From NCBI GenBank assembly GCA_020634035.1, contig JACKCM010000002.1, forward strand, positions 558,001 through 622,000: a stretch of DNA of 64,000 bases. The letters run 5' to 3'. The DNA comes from Candidatus Obscuribacterales bacterium (GTDB lineage: Bacteria > Cyanobacteriota > Vampirovibrionia > Obscuribacterales > Obscuribacteraceae). Shown here piece by piece: positions 1 through 8,561 of the stretch. The position numbers and the translations under genes are program-made. Under the pieces are notes generated by a model, which saw only the letters and a list, made by a program, of their open reading frames with translations, was not told the DNA's origin and did no database searches. Within the stretch, counting starts at the first letter, position 1, and each line of letters starts with the position of its first letter.

Positions 1-377
1 TGCTTGACGTCATCCCGGACTTTGTCCAGGGCCAGTTCGACAGGACTGACACAAAGGGCTCCCGGACGCAGTGACTTGACATCGTCGATGGCGGTCTGGG
101 GATTCATGGCCACGAGTATGTCCACATCTCTGGTGCGGGCGATGTATCCGTCTTTGCTAACCCGGATGGTGAACCAGGTGGGCAGTCCCATGATATTGGA
201 TGGGAAGAGGTTCTTGCCGCTCACCGGAATCCCCATCTGGAAGATCGAGCGCATCAGGACTGTGTTCGAAGATTGGCTTCCTGAACCGTTTACCGTCGCT
301 ACGTGGATGGAGAAGTTGTTGACTATTTGACCTTTTTGATCGATTTTTTCTTTGCTGTTTGCAGCTAATGTTTTCAC
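1..377 (-). CDS. 2-oxoacid:ferredoxin oxidoreductase alpha subunit, N-terminal part (runs off window)
   Basis: The minus strand is open from a GTG at 377 to the window edge. The protein begins VKTLAANSKEKIDQ and continues with the motifs NNFSIHVATVNGSGSQSSN and IFQMGIPVSGKNLFPSNIMG. These match the gamma-type (2-oxoacid acceptor) domain fused to the front of many 2-oxoacid:ferredoxin oxidoreductase alpha subunits (KorA type), which make acyl-CoA and reduced ferredoxin from 2-oxoacids. GTG 377 is the first usable start after an in-frame stop at 411-413; no clear Shine-Dalgarno is visible. The thiamine-binding beta subunit is not in the window and may lie to the left. Substrate specificity cannot be judged from this fragment. 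Confidence 0.8.
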   Translation of the reverse strand, partial: MKTLAANSKEKIDQKGQIVNNFSIHVATVNGSGSQSSNTVLMRSIFQMGIPVSGKNLFPSNIMGLPTWFTIRVSKDGYIARTRDVDILVAMNPQTAIDDVKSLRPGALCVSPVELALDKVRDDVK

Positions 378-541
378 TGTTCGAATACCATTTACCAGTT
401 GGGACCAGCGTTAAGTTCTAAAGTTTATCAACTCTGCGCACGAAACTGACGCGATTTAACTATTTCGCAAAGCAATTTGACTGACTATTTATCTCTTATG
501 TAAAAGATTTGATATATTGATATCTTGATCGCGGTTGCGGC

Positions 542-2254
542 TCAGACCACAACGTCCACTTCCAGAAGGCGCGGTCCTTTGGTCTCGAAGAGCCGCGATA
601 TGGCTGGCTCCAGGTCGCCAAAGGTACGGACCGATTCTCCCTGAATGCCGAAGCCTTCGGCAAGCTGCTTGAGATCGATTCTAGGATCCGAGAACTGCCA
701 GCGCAAAGCTTTTTTCGTTGGGGCCGAAGGGGCTATCTTGAGAGAGTGGACCCCCTGGGTCTTGGCGATGATGAATTTAGAATTGAGCTGGTAGTGACCG
801 GCGGTCCAGAGCGCCTGGGGATAGCCCAGGAAGGACTCGTCACCGGTGATACAGATGACAGGAATATCTTTGCCCGCCCACTGTATTCCCATAGTTGCGC
901 CCGAGGCATAGCCCGAGACACCGCTGGTGGAGGAAAAGAACGAAGAGCCGCTCTCCAGGCTGAGAACCTCGAAGGGTTGGCAGGATGCTTCGTTGATATC
1001 CGAGACGATAACTGACTTCTGGGGTCTGGTTCCGTCAAGAATTCTGAGCAGCCAGAATAACGGGGTCTGACTGTTTGGATCAGGAAAATTGAGCGCGGTT
1101 TCGAATTTTTGCCGCTTCTCGGCAATCTCTGAGATGGTGTTTCTTGCCCTGACATTGGCAGCTTTCAACCAACTCTTGTCCACCTGAAGCTGGAGTTCAG
1201 CCCTGAGGCGCGACAGGGTTTCGGCTATATCAGCCTGGATGGCTAGATTTGAACGCAGGGTCTTGCCTGCCAGCTTGCCGTCCATATTGATCTGGATGGC
1301 GATGCCGTTGTCCGGCAAAAGTGAAGGACCGTCGGTTCTAGAAGGCAGGCGGTTCTGTACTCCAAGCAGGAGGAAAAGGTCGTGTTTGCTCAACAAATTG
1401 CTCGCTTCTTTCGAGTTGAGCGGTAGCACTCCGTGAAAATGCGGGTGACGATTGGGAAAGTTGACGCCTGTTGGCAGCGGTTCTGAGAAGACCGGACAGC
1501 CAAGCACATCGGAGATAAGCACCACCTCTTTGCGCGCTCTGTATTGCGAAACTTCATTACCCGAAATAATGCATGGACTGTGACTTTCGGTCAGCTTCTG
1601 GACTATTTTCGCCACAGAGTTTTCGTCGGCCGCTCCCTGGGGGCTGGATACCGGCGGTGTCATCACCTGGGCCCTGGCTGTGGAGAGCGAGAGGTTTATA
1701 GGAATAGAGAGAACCACCGGACCCTTGGGAGGGGTCAGCGCCTCGTGAAATGCACGACGAATCAAGCGACAGACTTCTCTGGCGGTACGGGCTTCGGCCA
1801 TGAATTTGCAGACCGAACTGGCCATCTTGTGGTGTTCCACAGCCAGCGGGGGGTCTTCGTTGAGCAGATAAGAGTCTTCCTGGTCGGCAAGGATAATCAC
1901 CGGTGTCTGGGAGCGATAGGCCGAATAAATAGCCGGAATGGCGTTGAGCAAGCCCTGACCGGAGACCAGGTTGACCACTGAAGGCAACGAAGTCGCCTGG
2001 GAGTAGCCGGCGGCCATGAATACCGCTATCGCTTCATGCAGGGCGCCGATGAACTTGATGCGTTCACTGGAGTGATACTTGCTTCTCAGAAGCGCTGCTG
2101 CAATGGGAGAATCGGAAGAGGCGTTGGAGCCAAATAGATATCGGCAGCCTTCCGTGTTCAACTGGTCAAGAATGAGGTGGGCGGTGAGGCTCTGAGGGGT
2201 GCTCGCTGTCATTGCTACCTTGGTTGGTAAGGGATTTTGCCACGCTGTGATCAT
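542..2254 (-). CDS. ThDP-dependent enzyme of the acetolactate synthase / benzoylformate decarboxylase fold, divergent cofactor motif
   Basis: 570 residues with the three-domain layout of ThDP enzymes: an N-terminal Pyr domain carrying the activating glutamate (E74 in GALHEAIAVF), a central domain, and a C-terminal PP domain. The PP-domain motif is unusual: GDESFLGYPQALWTA starts at residue 471 where GDGS is expected, and the two asparagines normally about 27 residues later are replaced by K498-T499. The second is normally a metal ligand, so Mg/ThDP binding may be altered. The gene lies downstream of the oxidoreductase fragment on the same strand with a 164-base gap, and is divergent from guanine deaminase. 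The substrate cannot be assigned. It could be a decarboxylase, a synthase or a non-catalytic relative. Confidence 0.75.
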   Translation of the reverse strand: MITAWQNPLPTKVAMTASTPQSLTAHLILDQLNTEGCRYLFGSNASSDSPIAAALLRSKYHSSERIKFIGALHEAIAVFMAAGYSQATSLPSVVNLVSGQGLLNAIPAIYSAYRSQTPVIILADQEDSYLLNEDPPLAVEHHKMASSVCKFMAEARTAREVCRLIRRAFHEALTPPKGPVVLSIPINLSLSTARAQVMTPPVSSPQGAADENSVAKIVQKLTESHSPCIISGNEVSQYRARKEVVLISDVLGCPVFSEPLPTGVNFPNRHPHFHGVLPLNSKEASNLLSKHDLFLLLGVQNRLPSRTDGPSLLPDNGIAIQINMDGKLAGKTLRSNLAIQADIAETLSRLRAELQLQVDKSWLKAANVRARNTISEIAEKRQKFETALNFPDPNSQTPLFWLLRILDGTRPQKSVIVSDINEASCQPFEVLSLESGSSFFSSTSGVSGYASGATMGIQWAGKDIPVICITGDESFLGYPQALWTAGHYQLNSKFIIAKTQGVHSLKIAPSAPTKKALRWQFSDPRIDLKQLAEGFGIQGESVRTFGDLEPAISRLFETKGPRLLEVDVVV

Positions 2255-2492
2255 ACCTCATTATCTTTAGCTAAAAACCCTCTCTATATTTATGTGGTGT
2301 TCGCTTTGATTTCGGTCGGGTTTCGCTTCGAGAATTTTATGGATGTTGCTGATAATCATTGTGATAGCCGGGCTGGTACCGGATGCTGCCATCGTCAGTG
2401 GTAGCTTCATCCGCTTGGTAAGGATGAAGCAGAAGGCGACTGAATAGGTTATTATCCTCTGTCGTATCCGGTTTCGATTCTACATTCTCAAG

Positions 2493-3806
2493 ATGGTAGC
2501 TGAGTCCAAAACTACGGCTTCGAAGACCTTTCTCGGGCATATCTACACCCCAGTCGAGAAGGGGAGTAATCTTGATCTGCCTGAAGGCTTCCTTTCGGTT
2601 GATGAAAACGGCAAGATAAGTGCCGTGGGCAAACGCAAAGACTTTCTGCCGGGAGCCGATGAGCAGGTTGTCGATCTGGGAAAATCGCTGCTTTTGCCGG
2701 GCTTTGTCGATATGCATATCCATTTGCCCCAGGTGGCCCAGACCGGTCGTTCCGGAGAGCATTTACTTGCCTGGCTGGAGAAATATATCTTCCCAGCCGA
2801 GATGAAGTTCGAGGATGTGGACTTTGCCGAGAAACTCTCCTACTGGTTTTTCGATGAACTCTTGAGAAACGGCACAACCACCGCCTGTGTGTTTACCACC
2901 ATCCACAAAACCTCTTGCGACCGGGCTTTTTCAGTCGCCGAAAAAGTCGGCAATCGGGTGATCATGGGCAAGGTCTTAATGGACGAGAACTGTCCCGATT
3001 CGCTCAAAGAGTCCCATCAGCAGTCCATTGAAGAATCTTTAGCGCTTTTTGAAAAATGGCATGATCGTGACAATGGTCGACTGAAGTATGCTTTCACGCC
3101 TCGTTTTGCCGTAACTTCATCCCGGGAGCTCTTGAAAGGTGTCGGAGAGGCCTGGGCGGCCAGTGCAGGAAGCTATCTCCATACACATCTGGCCGAGTCC
3201 CGCGGAGAGGTGGATCTGGTTCGGGAGCTCTTTCCCGAAGCTCGTTCTTATGTTGATGTCTACAAGATGAACGGACTTTTCGGAACCAACACTGTTTTCG
3301 CCCATTCCATACATCTTGATGACAACGATCTAGCCGAATTGAAAAGGCATGATTGTTCTCTTGCCCATTGTCCCAGCTCGAATTTCTTTCTCAAAAGCGG
3401 CATCTTTGCTTTTGAAAGGATAAAAGAGAGCGGCATCCGTTTCGGGCTTGGCTCCGATGTGGCTGCCGGACCGGAGATGTCTATGTTTCAGGTGATGAAG
3501 GATGCCAATTATATCCAGCCCAGCCACTGGCTCACTCCGGCGGATCTCTTTTATCGGGCTACACTGGGCGGTGCCCGGGCGCTTGGACTTTCTCAACAGA
3601 TTGGCTCTCTGGAAGCAGGAAAAGATGCAGATTTTATAATCGTCGATCCTACTAATCGAAACGCCATCGCTAACGATATGCTCGAAAAGGAGACCGAAGA
3701 CATTCTCTCCAGCCTCGTATTTCTGGGCGATGATCGCTGTGTCGAGGCTACTTATATTCGTGGTCGCGAAGTATTCAGCAAAAAGAATTTTTCTAAGGCT
3801 TACTAA
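2493..3806 (+). CDS. guaD: Guanine deaminase
   Basis: 437 residues of the amidohydrolase superfamily, converting guanine to xanthine and ammonia in purine salvage. Metal-site signatures appear in order: HIH (75-77) in GFVDMHIHLPQ, HTHLAE, HSIH, and the late aspartate in GLGSD. The guanine-binding PRFAVTSS segment is present and the length is typical of bacterial GuaD. The ATG at 2493 follows a 238-base divergent spacer. Hypoxanthine phosphoribosyltransferase follows 76 bases later on the same strand, so the two probably form a purine-salvage unit. I see no defects. Confidence 0.93.
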   Translation: MVAESKTTASKTFLGHIYTPVEKGSNLDLPEGFLSVDENGKISAVGKRKDFLPGADEQVVDLGKSLLLPGFVDMHIHLPQVAQTGRSGEHLLAWLEKYIFPAEMKFEDVDFAEKLSYWFFDELLRNGTTTACVFTTIHKTSCDRAFSVAEKVGNRVIMGKVLMDENCPDSLKESHQQSIEESLALFEKWHDRDNGRLKYAFTPRFAVTSSRELLKGVGEAWAASAGSYLHTHLAESRGEVDLVRELFPEARSYVDVYKMNGLFGTNTVFAHSIHLDDNDLAELKRHDCSLAHCPSSNFFLKSGIFAFERIKESGIRFGLGSDVAAGPEMSMFQVMKDANYIQPSHWLTPADLFYRATLGGARALGLSQQIGSLEAGKDADFIIVDPTNRNAIANDMLEKETEDILSSLVFLGDDRCVEATYIRGREVFSKKNFSKAY

Positions 3807-3882
3807 GGCTTCATGAAGCGACGGATCAAACTTCCAGCATGTTAGGATCTTCGCTTATCGTCGTATTCAGAAGGGTGAACCC

Positions 3883-4443
3883 ATGCTCGAATCGAAAGCC
3901 TGTAAGAACCACAAGATCAGTCAGATTTTCTCTCAAAAGGAAATCGCCGAGCGATTAGAAGTGCTCGGTAAAGAGATCAGCAAAGACTTCATGGAGCTCG
4001 AGAATCCTGTCGTCATCGGTGTTATGAAAGGGGCTTTCTGTTTCATGGCTGATCTTGTCCGAAACATATCGGTCAACGATCCGCTTCAGATCGAGTTTGT
4101 AAGATTATCCAGCTATGGTAGTGCCACCGAGAGTTCAGGGAAGATCCAGACCCCATATCTCGAACTGCCCAATATCTCTCGTCGAAATATTCTCGTTATC
4201 GAAGATATTGTCGATTCGGGAAGGACCGCACGGTTCTTTATGGATTATCTGACCGAACAGTTTCATCCCAGAACCTTGAAAATGGCTTGCTTCCTGGATA
4301 AACCCTCCAGAAGAGCGGTGGATTACCAGCCGGACTATACCGGTTTTTCTATCGAAGATCTTTTCGTAGTAGGCTATGGTCTCGACTATGCTGAGAACTA
4401 TAGAGAGCTGCCCTATCTCGGAGAGCTTTCTCTGCCGGACTGA
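3883..4443 (+). CDS. hpt: Hypoxanthine phosphoribosyltransferase
   Basis: 186 residues of the type I phosphoribosyltransferase fold. The PRPP-binding loop reads VIEDIVDSGRTA (acidic pair followed by DSGRT). The upstream VIGVMKGAFCFMADL segment and the flexible loop SSYGSAT are typical of HPRT. It transfers phosphoribose to hypoxanthine or guanine to form IMP or GMP in the cytoplasm. An AGAAGGGTG Shine-Dalgarno-like stretch precedes ATG 3883. Pairing with guanine deaminase supports a salvage role. A xanthine preference cannot be excluded from sequence. Confidence 0.93.
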   Translation: MLESKACKNHKISQIFSQKEIAERLEVLGKEISKDFMELENPVVIGVMKGAFCFMADLVRNISVNDPLQIEFVRLSSYGSATESSGKIQTPYLELPNISRRNILVIEDIVDSGRTARFFMDYLTEQFHPRTLKMACFLDKPSRRAVDYQPDYTGFSIEDLFVVGYGLDYAENYRELPYLGELSLPD

Positions 4444-4463
4444 GGTTCTTAAAAAGCCGCTAT

Positions 4464-4478
4464 TTTTACCTGGTAAAA
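4464..4478. promoter_or_regulatory. Short palindrome between hpt and the pilin-like gene
   Basis: TTTTACC-T-GGTAAAA: two 7-base arms around one base, 21 bases after the hpt stop and 57 bases before the next start. It is AT-rich with no following T-run, so it looks more like a protein-binding site than a terminator. No family is recognised. Confidence 0.25.
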
Positions 4479-4534
4479 GGGTAAACTAATCTAGGATAGC
4501 TAGGTTCCATTTTGGATCAGGTGTTTTAAAGTTC

Positions 4535-5002
4535 GTGCCAATTCCTAAACGATCAGCCAGAGGACACAGCATTATCGAGATCGGCCTCGCCGTCGTGCTG
4601 CTTATTGTTCTCGGGCTTCTTTCGGCTAACATCTATGTGATTGTGATTGCAAAGCTCTACAACGACCGGGTCTGCAAAGACTCGATTATGCTTGCCGCCA
4701 AAGAAGCGCTCGATGGTAAGGACAAACAAGAGGTGCAGACGGCTGCTTTAGGTGGAATGGATAGCTGCGGCATGGGTGGCTTCTTCATCGGTCGTCCTCA
4801 GTACAAGTACTACAGCGATGAAGTCACCAGTGATGTCAGGGTACTGACAATTCGCACCGATACTCAAGTTCGTATCCCGCTGCCTTTTCTTGTACTGAAC
4901 ACCAATCTCGAGACTCCGGGTTGGATTAAGCTCACCTCCACCTACGAGTATCGGATTACCAATCCCAAGAAGATAGGCGCCGGCGATTCAGCCGACGAAT
5001 AG
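4535..5002 (+). CDS. TadE/pilin-like single-pass membrane protein
   Basis: 155 residues starting at GTG 4535. A short basic N-terminus (PKRSARGHS) leads into one hydrophobic helix (about residues 13-40, GLAVVLLIVLGLLSANIY), with a glutamate (E15) just before it. This resembles TadE-like pilus assembly proteins or pseudopilins. The exported remainder contains two cysteines and beta-rich sequence. No pilus genes are adjacent. The gene stands alone after hpt and converges on the M16 protease genes. Function is an inference from topology only. Confidence 0.5.
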   Translation: MPIPKRSARGHSIIEIGLAVVLLIVLGLLSANIYVIVIAKLYNDRVCKDSIMLAAKEALDGKDKQEVQTAALGGMDSCGMGGFFIGRPQYKYYSDEVTSDVRVLTIRTDTQVRIPLPFLVLNTNLETPGWIKLTSTYEYRITNPKKIGAGDSADE

Positions 5003-5023
5003 ATCGTCACTCTTTACTGATCA

Positions 5024-5044
5024 CGAACAACGAACAACGAACAA
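5024..5044. repeat. Three tandem CGAACAA heptamers
   Basis: CGAACAA occurs three times head to tail (5024-5030, 5031-5037, 5038-5044), followed by degenerate copies to about 5060. It lies in the spacer between convergent genes. It looks like a slippage-generated microsatellite with no visible function. Confidence 0.6.
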
Positions 5045-5104
5045 CAAACCACGAACCACTAGATCGTGGCACTTGATCTGGTGCCCTGCTAAGCAGTGAG
5101 ACAA

Positions 5105-6799
5105 TCAGGAATCGGGATCACCGGAGCCTGCATCGCTGCCGCTAGAAGATTCCGCCCGGGTTACCGCCTCGCCTTCGGTACTGTAGACTTCGACCGGAGC
5201 GAACATCTCCAGATCCGGCTGGATTTTCTCTGCATCCCCGACCACGGTGATCACCAGGTCCTTCGCTTGAATGATGCGGCGGGCAGCCACTCTTACATCT
5301 TCCGGGGTAACAGCCATTACCTTTTTCGTGTAGGTCTCCAGATAGTCGTCAGGCAATCCATAAAGAGATACTTCTAACAGTCTCTGGGCAAGACCCGCCT
5401 GGGTCTCGATACCGAGCTGGAAGGTGCCGGTAAGATAGTTCTTGGCTGTGGTGAGCTCGTCTGTTTTCGGTTTTAGATTCCTTATCTTCTCCAGCTCATA
5501 GAGAAACTCTTGCAGAGAAGCGGCGGTGACATCGGTTCTCACGTCTGCCGAAGCGTAGAAGACATCGGGATGCACCCTGGTGGCGCTGGAGCTATAGGCA
5601 CCATAGGTATAGCCTTTGTTCTCCCGGATATTGGCGAAGAGTCTGGAGTGGGCTGCACCACCTAGAACTTCGTTCATGACCAGAATTTTGAAATAATCCG
5701 GATCGGTTTTTTTGATGCCGAGGTTGCCGAGTTTAAGAGAAGATTGAACGGAACCCGGTCTGTTTACCAGATAGATCTTTCTGCCTTTGTGAGAAGGAAC
5801 ATGCGGCAGAGAAGCCTCTTTGCGTTCTCCGGCTTGCCATTCTCCAAGTGAATTCGAGATAAGCTCTTTCATCTTGCTCTTGTCGAAATCACCCAGGACA
5901 AGCAAGATTGCATCGTTGGGAATATAGTGCTGTTTGTGGAACTCCACCAGGTCTTTCTGGGTGATAGCCGAGACCATATCCGGATGCGGTGCCACGATTC
6001 CATAAGGGTGACCTCCGAAAATCACCTTTCTAAATCTCTCTTCTAGAAGAAATGATGGCTGGGAGCGCTTCATGATAAGGGCTTGCAGCCAGTTGGCTTT
6101 TTTGAGCTTGATCTCGTCTTCTGGAAATGAGGGGTTGAGCAGCACATCGGAGAAAAGTTCGAAGAGTTTCGCAGTGCTGTTCGAAAGAGCAGATCCGTTC
6201 AGGAGTGTGAAATCGTAGCCGGTATGAGCGCCGAGACTGCCGCCGATATAATCTATCTGGTCGGCTAGCTCTTTGCTCGAACGGGAGCCGGTGCCTTCGG
6301 TGAGCATGTCCGCCGTTAATTGAGCCACACCCAGAGTCTGGTTGTCGTCCAGGAGCTTTCCTGCTTTGAATCCGAGAAAAACTGTGACATAGGGCACCCG
6401 GTGATCTTCCACCAGTTGCACCTTGAGACCGTTCTCAAGCTTATAGGTTTCGACGGCAGGCAGCTTGAAGGGTCTGGGTTCTGTCGCTTCCGGAGCGTCT
6501 TTTCGCCAGGGCTCCGGTTTGAGGGCTGCGGTACTAGTACCAACGGTGGCGGGGATAGCAGCGCTTGAAGTAGTGCTCGTTTTTGCCTGTTTCTTTACTT
6601 GTGTCTTTGTTTGTTCCTTCGCTTCCTTCTTCGATTCGGCGGCGCAGCAAGGAGAAACGGCGGTCAAGCCGGTGGACAAGATCAAAGATGCAGCGACCAG
6701 TCCGGTTCTCAATGATTGCGATGCTCTTGCAGCCTCTAGTCTGGTGTCATATTTGGTGTTTCTGTTCATCAAGGAATCTCTCACTTCTCTTATGTTCAT
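5105..6799 (-). CDS. M16-family peptidase subunit without the zinc-binding motif
   Basis: 564 residues. An N-terminal signal segment (TGLVAASLILSTGLTAVSPCCAA) is followed by a Lys/Thr/Ser-rich linker and two M16 domains. Where M16 enzymes have HxxEH, this protein reads LGVAQLTADML, so the zinc site is absent. The substrate-binding RENKGYTYGAYS element of the C-terminal domain is kept. That is the pattern of the non-catalytic partner in heterodimeric M16 proteases (compare mitochondrial MPP alpha/beta). The gene follows the active M16 gene by 36 bases on the same strand, so the two likely assemble in the periplasm. An internal ATG at 6769 is an alternative start. Confidence 0.87.
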   Translation of the reverse strand: MNIREVRDSLMNRNTKYDTRLEAARASQSLRTGLVAASLILSTGLTAVSPCCAAESKKEAKEQTKTQVKKQAKTSTTSSAAIPATVGTSTAALKPEPWRKDAPEATEPRPFKLPAVETYKLENGLKVQLVEDHRVPYVTVFLGFKAGKLLDDNQTLGVAQLTADMLTEGTGSRSSKELADQIDYIGGSLGAHTGYDFTLLNGSALSNSTAKLFELFSDVLLNPSFPEDEIKLKKANWLQALIMKRSQPSFLLEERFRKVIFGGHPYGIVAPHPDMVSAITQKDLVEFHKQHYIPNDAILLVLGDFDKSKMKELISNSLGEWQAGERKEASLPHVPSHKGRKIYLVNRPGSVQSSLKLGNLGIKKTDPDYFKILVMNEVLGGAAHSRLFANIRENKGYTYGAYSSSATRVHPDVFYASADVRTDVTAASLQEFLYELEKIRNLKPKTDELTTAKNYLTGTFQLGIETQAGLAQRLLEVSLYGLPDDYLETYTKKVMAVTPEDVRVAARRIIQAKDLVITVVGDAEKIQPDLEMFAPVEVYSTEGEAVTRAESSSGSDAGSGDPDS

Positions 6800-6835
6800 T
6801 CTTTATCTGTCTTAATCTGTACAGGTGATTTGAAT

Positions 6836-8257
6836 CTATTTCTCTTTGACCATAGGCTCATCCACCGGGATCACATCCACAGTGGTAACACCAGATTCGG
6901 TGAATACTTCGTTCGCTGTTTTTTGCAGATCTTCTGCCGATAAACTCAGATAGGTGTCTATGTCTTCGTTGACCAGATCAGGTTTTCCGAAGAAAGAGGC
7001 ATTCTGGGCGATGTTTTCGGCTCTACCGAGGCTGCCCTGAAGCGAGTAGTAGCTGCCTGAGGAGAAGAGCAATTTGAGAATATGATTCTTTGCCTTTTGC
7101 AGCTCTTCTGCCGAGACCGGAGTCTCTTTGATCTTTTTGATCTCTTCAAGCAATACAGCTTTGACCTTCTCAGGATCATTGCCCGGTTTTGTGATTACGA
7201 AGAAGTTGATATTGGACGGACCGCGCCTCTCTTCGTAGCTGCAACTGACCGTGAGGGCCACCTGATCTTTTTTAACCAGTCTTTGATAGAGCCGAGAAGA
7301 TGGTCCCATGGCCAGGACTCCCTGCAGGAGATTGAGCTCATAGGAAGCCTTCTCTCTTCGGGCAGGCGCCTTCCAGGCAAGCCAGAAAGCCGGAAGTTTA
7401 GCGTGGCTGTCTTTGACCTTTAACAATTTGGTGGCTTTTTGAACCGGCTCTTTCGTATCCGGGCGAGGCGGTTCAGGACCCCGGGGAATTGAGCCGAAAT
7501 ATTTGCGTGCCAGTGCTTCGACTTTGTCGGAGTCCACATCGCCCACCACGGCCATGACGGCATTGTTGGGGACGTAGTAAGTATCGAAGAACCTCTTCAC
7601 ATCTTTGACTGTAGAAGATTCGAGATCTTCGAAATAGCCGATTACCGGATGGGCATTGCTCCAGTTGTCGAAGACGAGCTCTTCCATTTCGAGTTCGGCA
7701 GGCACATAAGGCTTATTGTCTATGCGCAGCCGTTTCTCTTCTTTGACCGTATCGAGCTGGTTTTTGAAATTTTCTTCGGTTACTTTCAAGGAGCGCATGC
7801 GATCTGACTCAAGCCAGAAAGCCAGTTCGAGCTGGTTGCTCGGCACCTTTACATAATAGTCGGTGTAACCCTCATGGGTAGAGGCGTTCAGGCTGCCGCC
7901 CGCCGACTGGATATATTTGAAGAATTCGCCTTTGGGAACGTTCTGAGAGCCTTCGAACATCATATGCTCGAAAAGATGAGCAAAGCCGGATTTACCTTTG
8001 AGTTCATCCCGGGCGCCCACATCGTAGACGATAACCATGGATGCAACCGGAGTGGAATGGTCCTCAGAGACTATTACTCGCATGCCGTTATCGAGCTTGA
8101 AGTCGCTGGATATCGGAATGAGCGGTTTCTTGATCTGGAGATTGGCCAACTGATCCGGCGCCTCTGCCGATACCGGGTTGATAAGACCGGTCGCTCCCAT
8201 GGTCAGAACTGCCAGAGAAAGTGCGATCAGTTTTTTCGAACTCGTCTTATGAATCAT
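6836..8257 (-). CDS. M16-family zinc metallopeptidase (active subunit)
   Basis: A signal peptide (LIALSLAVLTMGATGLINPVSA) is followed by a canonical M16 N-terminal domain with the inverted zinc motif HLFEH (in FAHLFEHMMFEGS) and the distal glutamate in the VKEEKRLR region. The C-terminal M16 domain contains the SCSYEERRGP element. It should cleave peptides in the periplasm. I chose ATG 8257 because AAAGG lies just upstream and the signal peptide starts there; ATG 8299, abutting the previous stop, would add 14 residues. With the zinc-less paralogue downstream it makes a likely two-subunit protease. Confidence 0.88.
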   Translation of the reverse strand: MIHKTSSKKLIALSLAVLTMGATGLINPVSAEAPDQLANLQIKKPLIPISSDFKLDNGMRVIVSEDHSTPVASMVIVYDVGARDELKGKSGFAHLFEHMMFEGSQNVPKGEFFKYIQSAGGSLNASTHEGYTDYYVKVPSNQLELAFWLESDRMRSLKVTEENFKNQLDTVKEEKRLRIDNKPYVPAELEMEELVFDNWSNAHPVIGYFEDLESSTVKDVKRFFDTYYVPNNAVMAVVGDVDSDKVEALARKYFGSIPRGPEPPRPDTKEPVQKATKLLKVKDSHAKLPAFWLAWKAPARREKASYELNLLQGVLAMGPSSRLYQRLVKKDQVALTVSCSYEERRGPSNINFFVITKPGNDPEKVKAVLLEEIKKIKETPVSAEELQKAKNHILKLLFSSGSYYSLQGSLGRAENIAQNASFFGKPDLVNEDIDTYLSLSAEDLQKTANEVFTESGVTTVDVIPVDEPMVKEK

Positions 8258-8299
8258 TCTTGTACCTTTGTATTTCGTCCTGTTTATATCTTTCGTCAT

Positions 8300-8491
8300 T
8301 CAGTCGTCGTCGTCATCTCCTGTTCCGAGCAGAACACTGGTCCAGAACATTGCCACCAGGAGAATGCAGAGTATACCTGACCCGATAGCGATCTTCTCAG
8401 GAAATCCGTAGCGTTTGAGCACCAGATAAGAGCTCAGGGCCAGACAGACCGCCAGAGTTGCAACCATGTGGTTTAAATTGATCAGGACCAT
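8300..8491 (-). CDS. Small two-helix membrane protein upstream of the M16 pair
   Basis: 63 residues with two hydrophobic segments (NHMVATLAVCLALSSYLVL and IGSGILCILLVAMFWTSVLL) and an acidic C-terminal GDDDDD tail. Its stop directly abuts the longer possible M16 start at 8299, so it is probably the first gene of that operon. It belongs to no family I recognise. A role as a membrane partner of the protease is conceivable from position only. Confidence 0.6.
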   Translation of the reverse strand: MVLINLNHMVATLAVCLALSSYLVLKRYGFPEKIAIGSGILCILLVAMFWTSVLLGTGDDDDD

Positions 8492-8561
8492 AGAGAGTCT
8501 TGTCCGCTCAGGAGTAGCTTCTATTTTAGCCGTAGATCACCGGGTCTGTTCGCATAGCCGG

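Noticed and set aside
4..330. Plus-strand open frame of 108 codons
   Set aside because: It is antisense to the clear 2-oxoacid oxidoreductase alpha fragment on the minus strand.
2337..2877. Minus-strand frames near the guanine deaminase start
   Set aside because: They overlap the well-supported guanine deaminase gene and their products show no family pattern.
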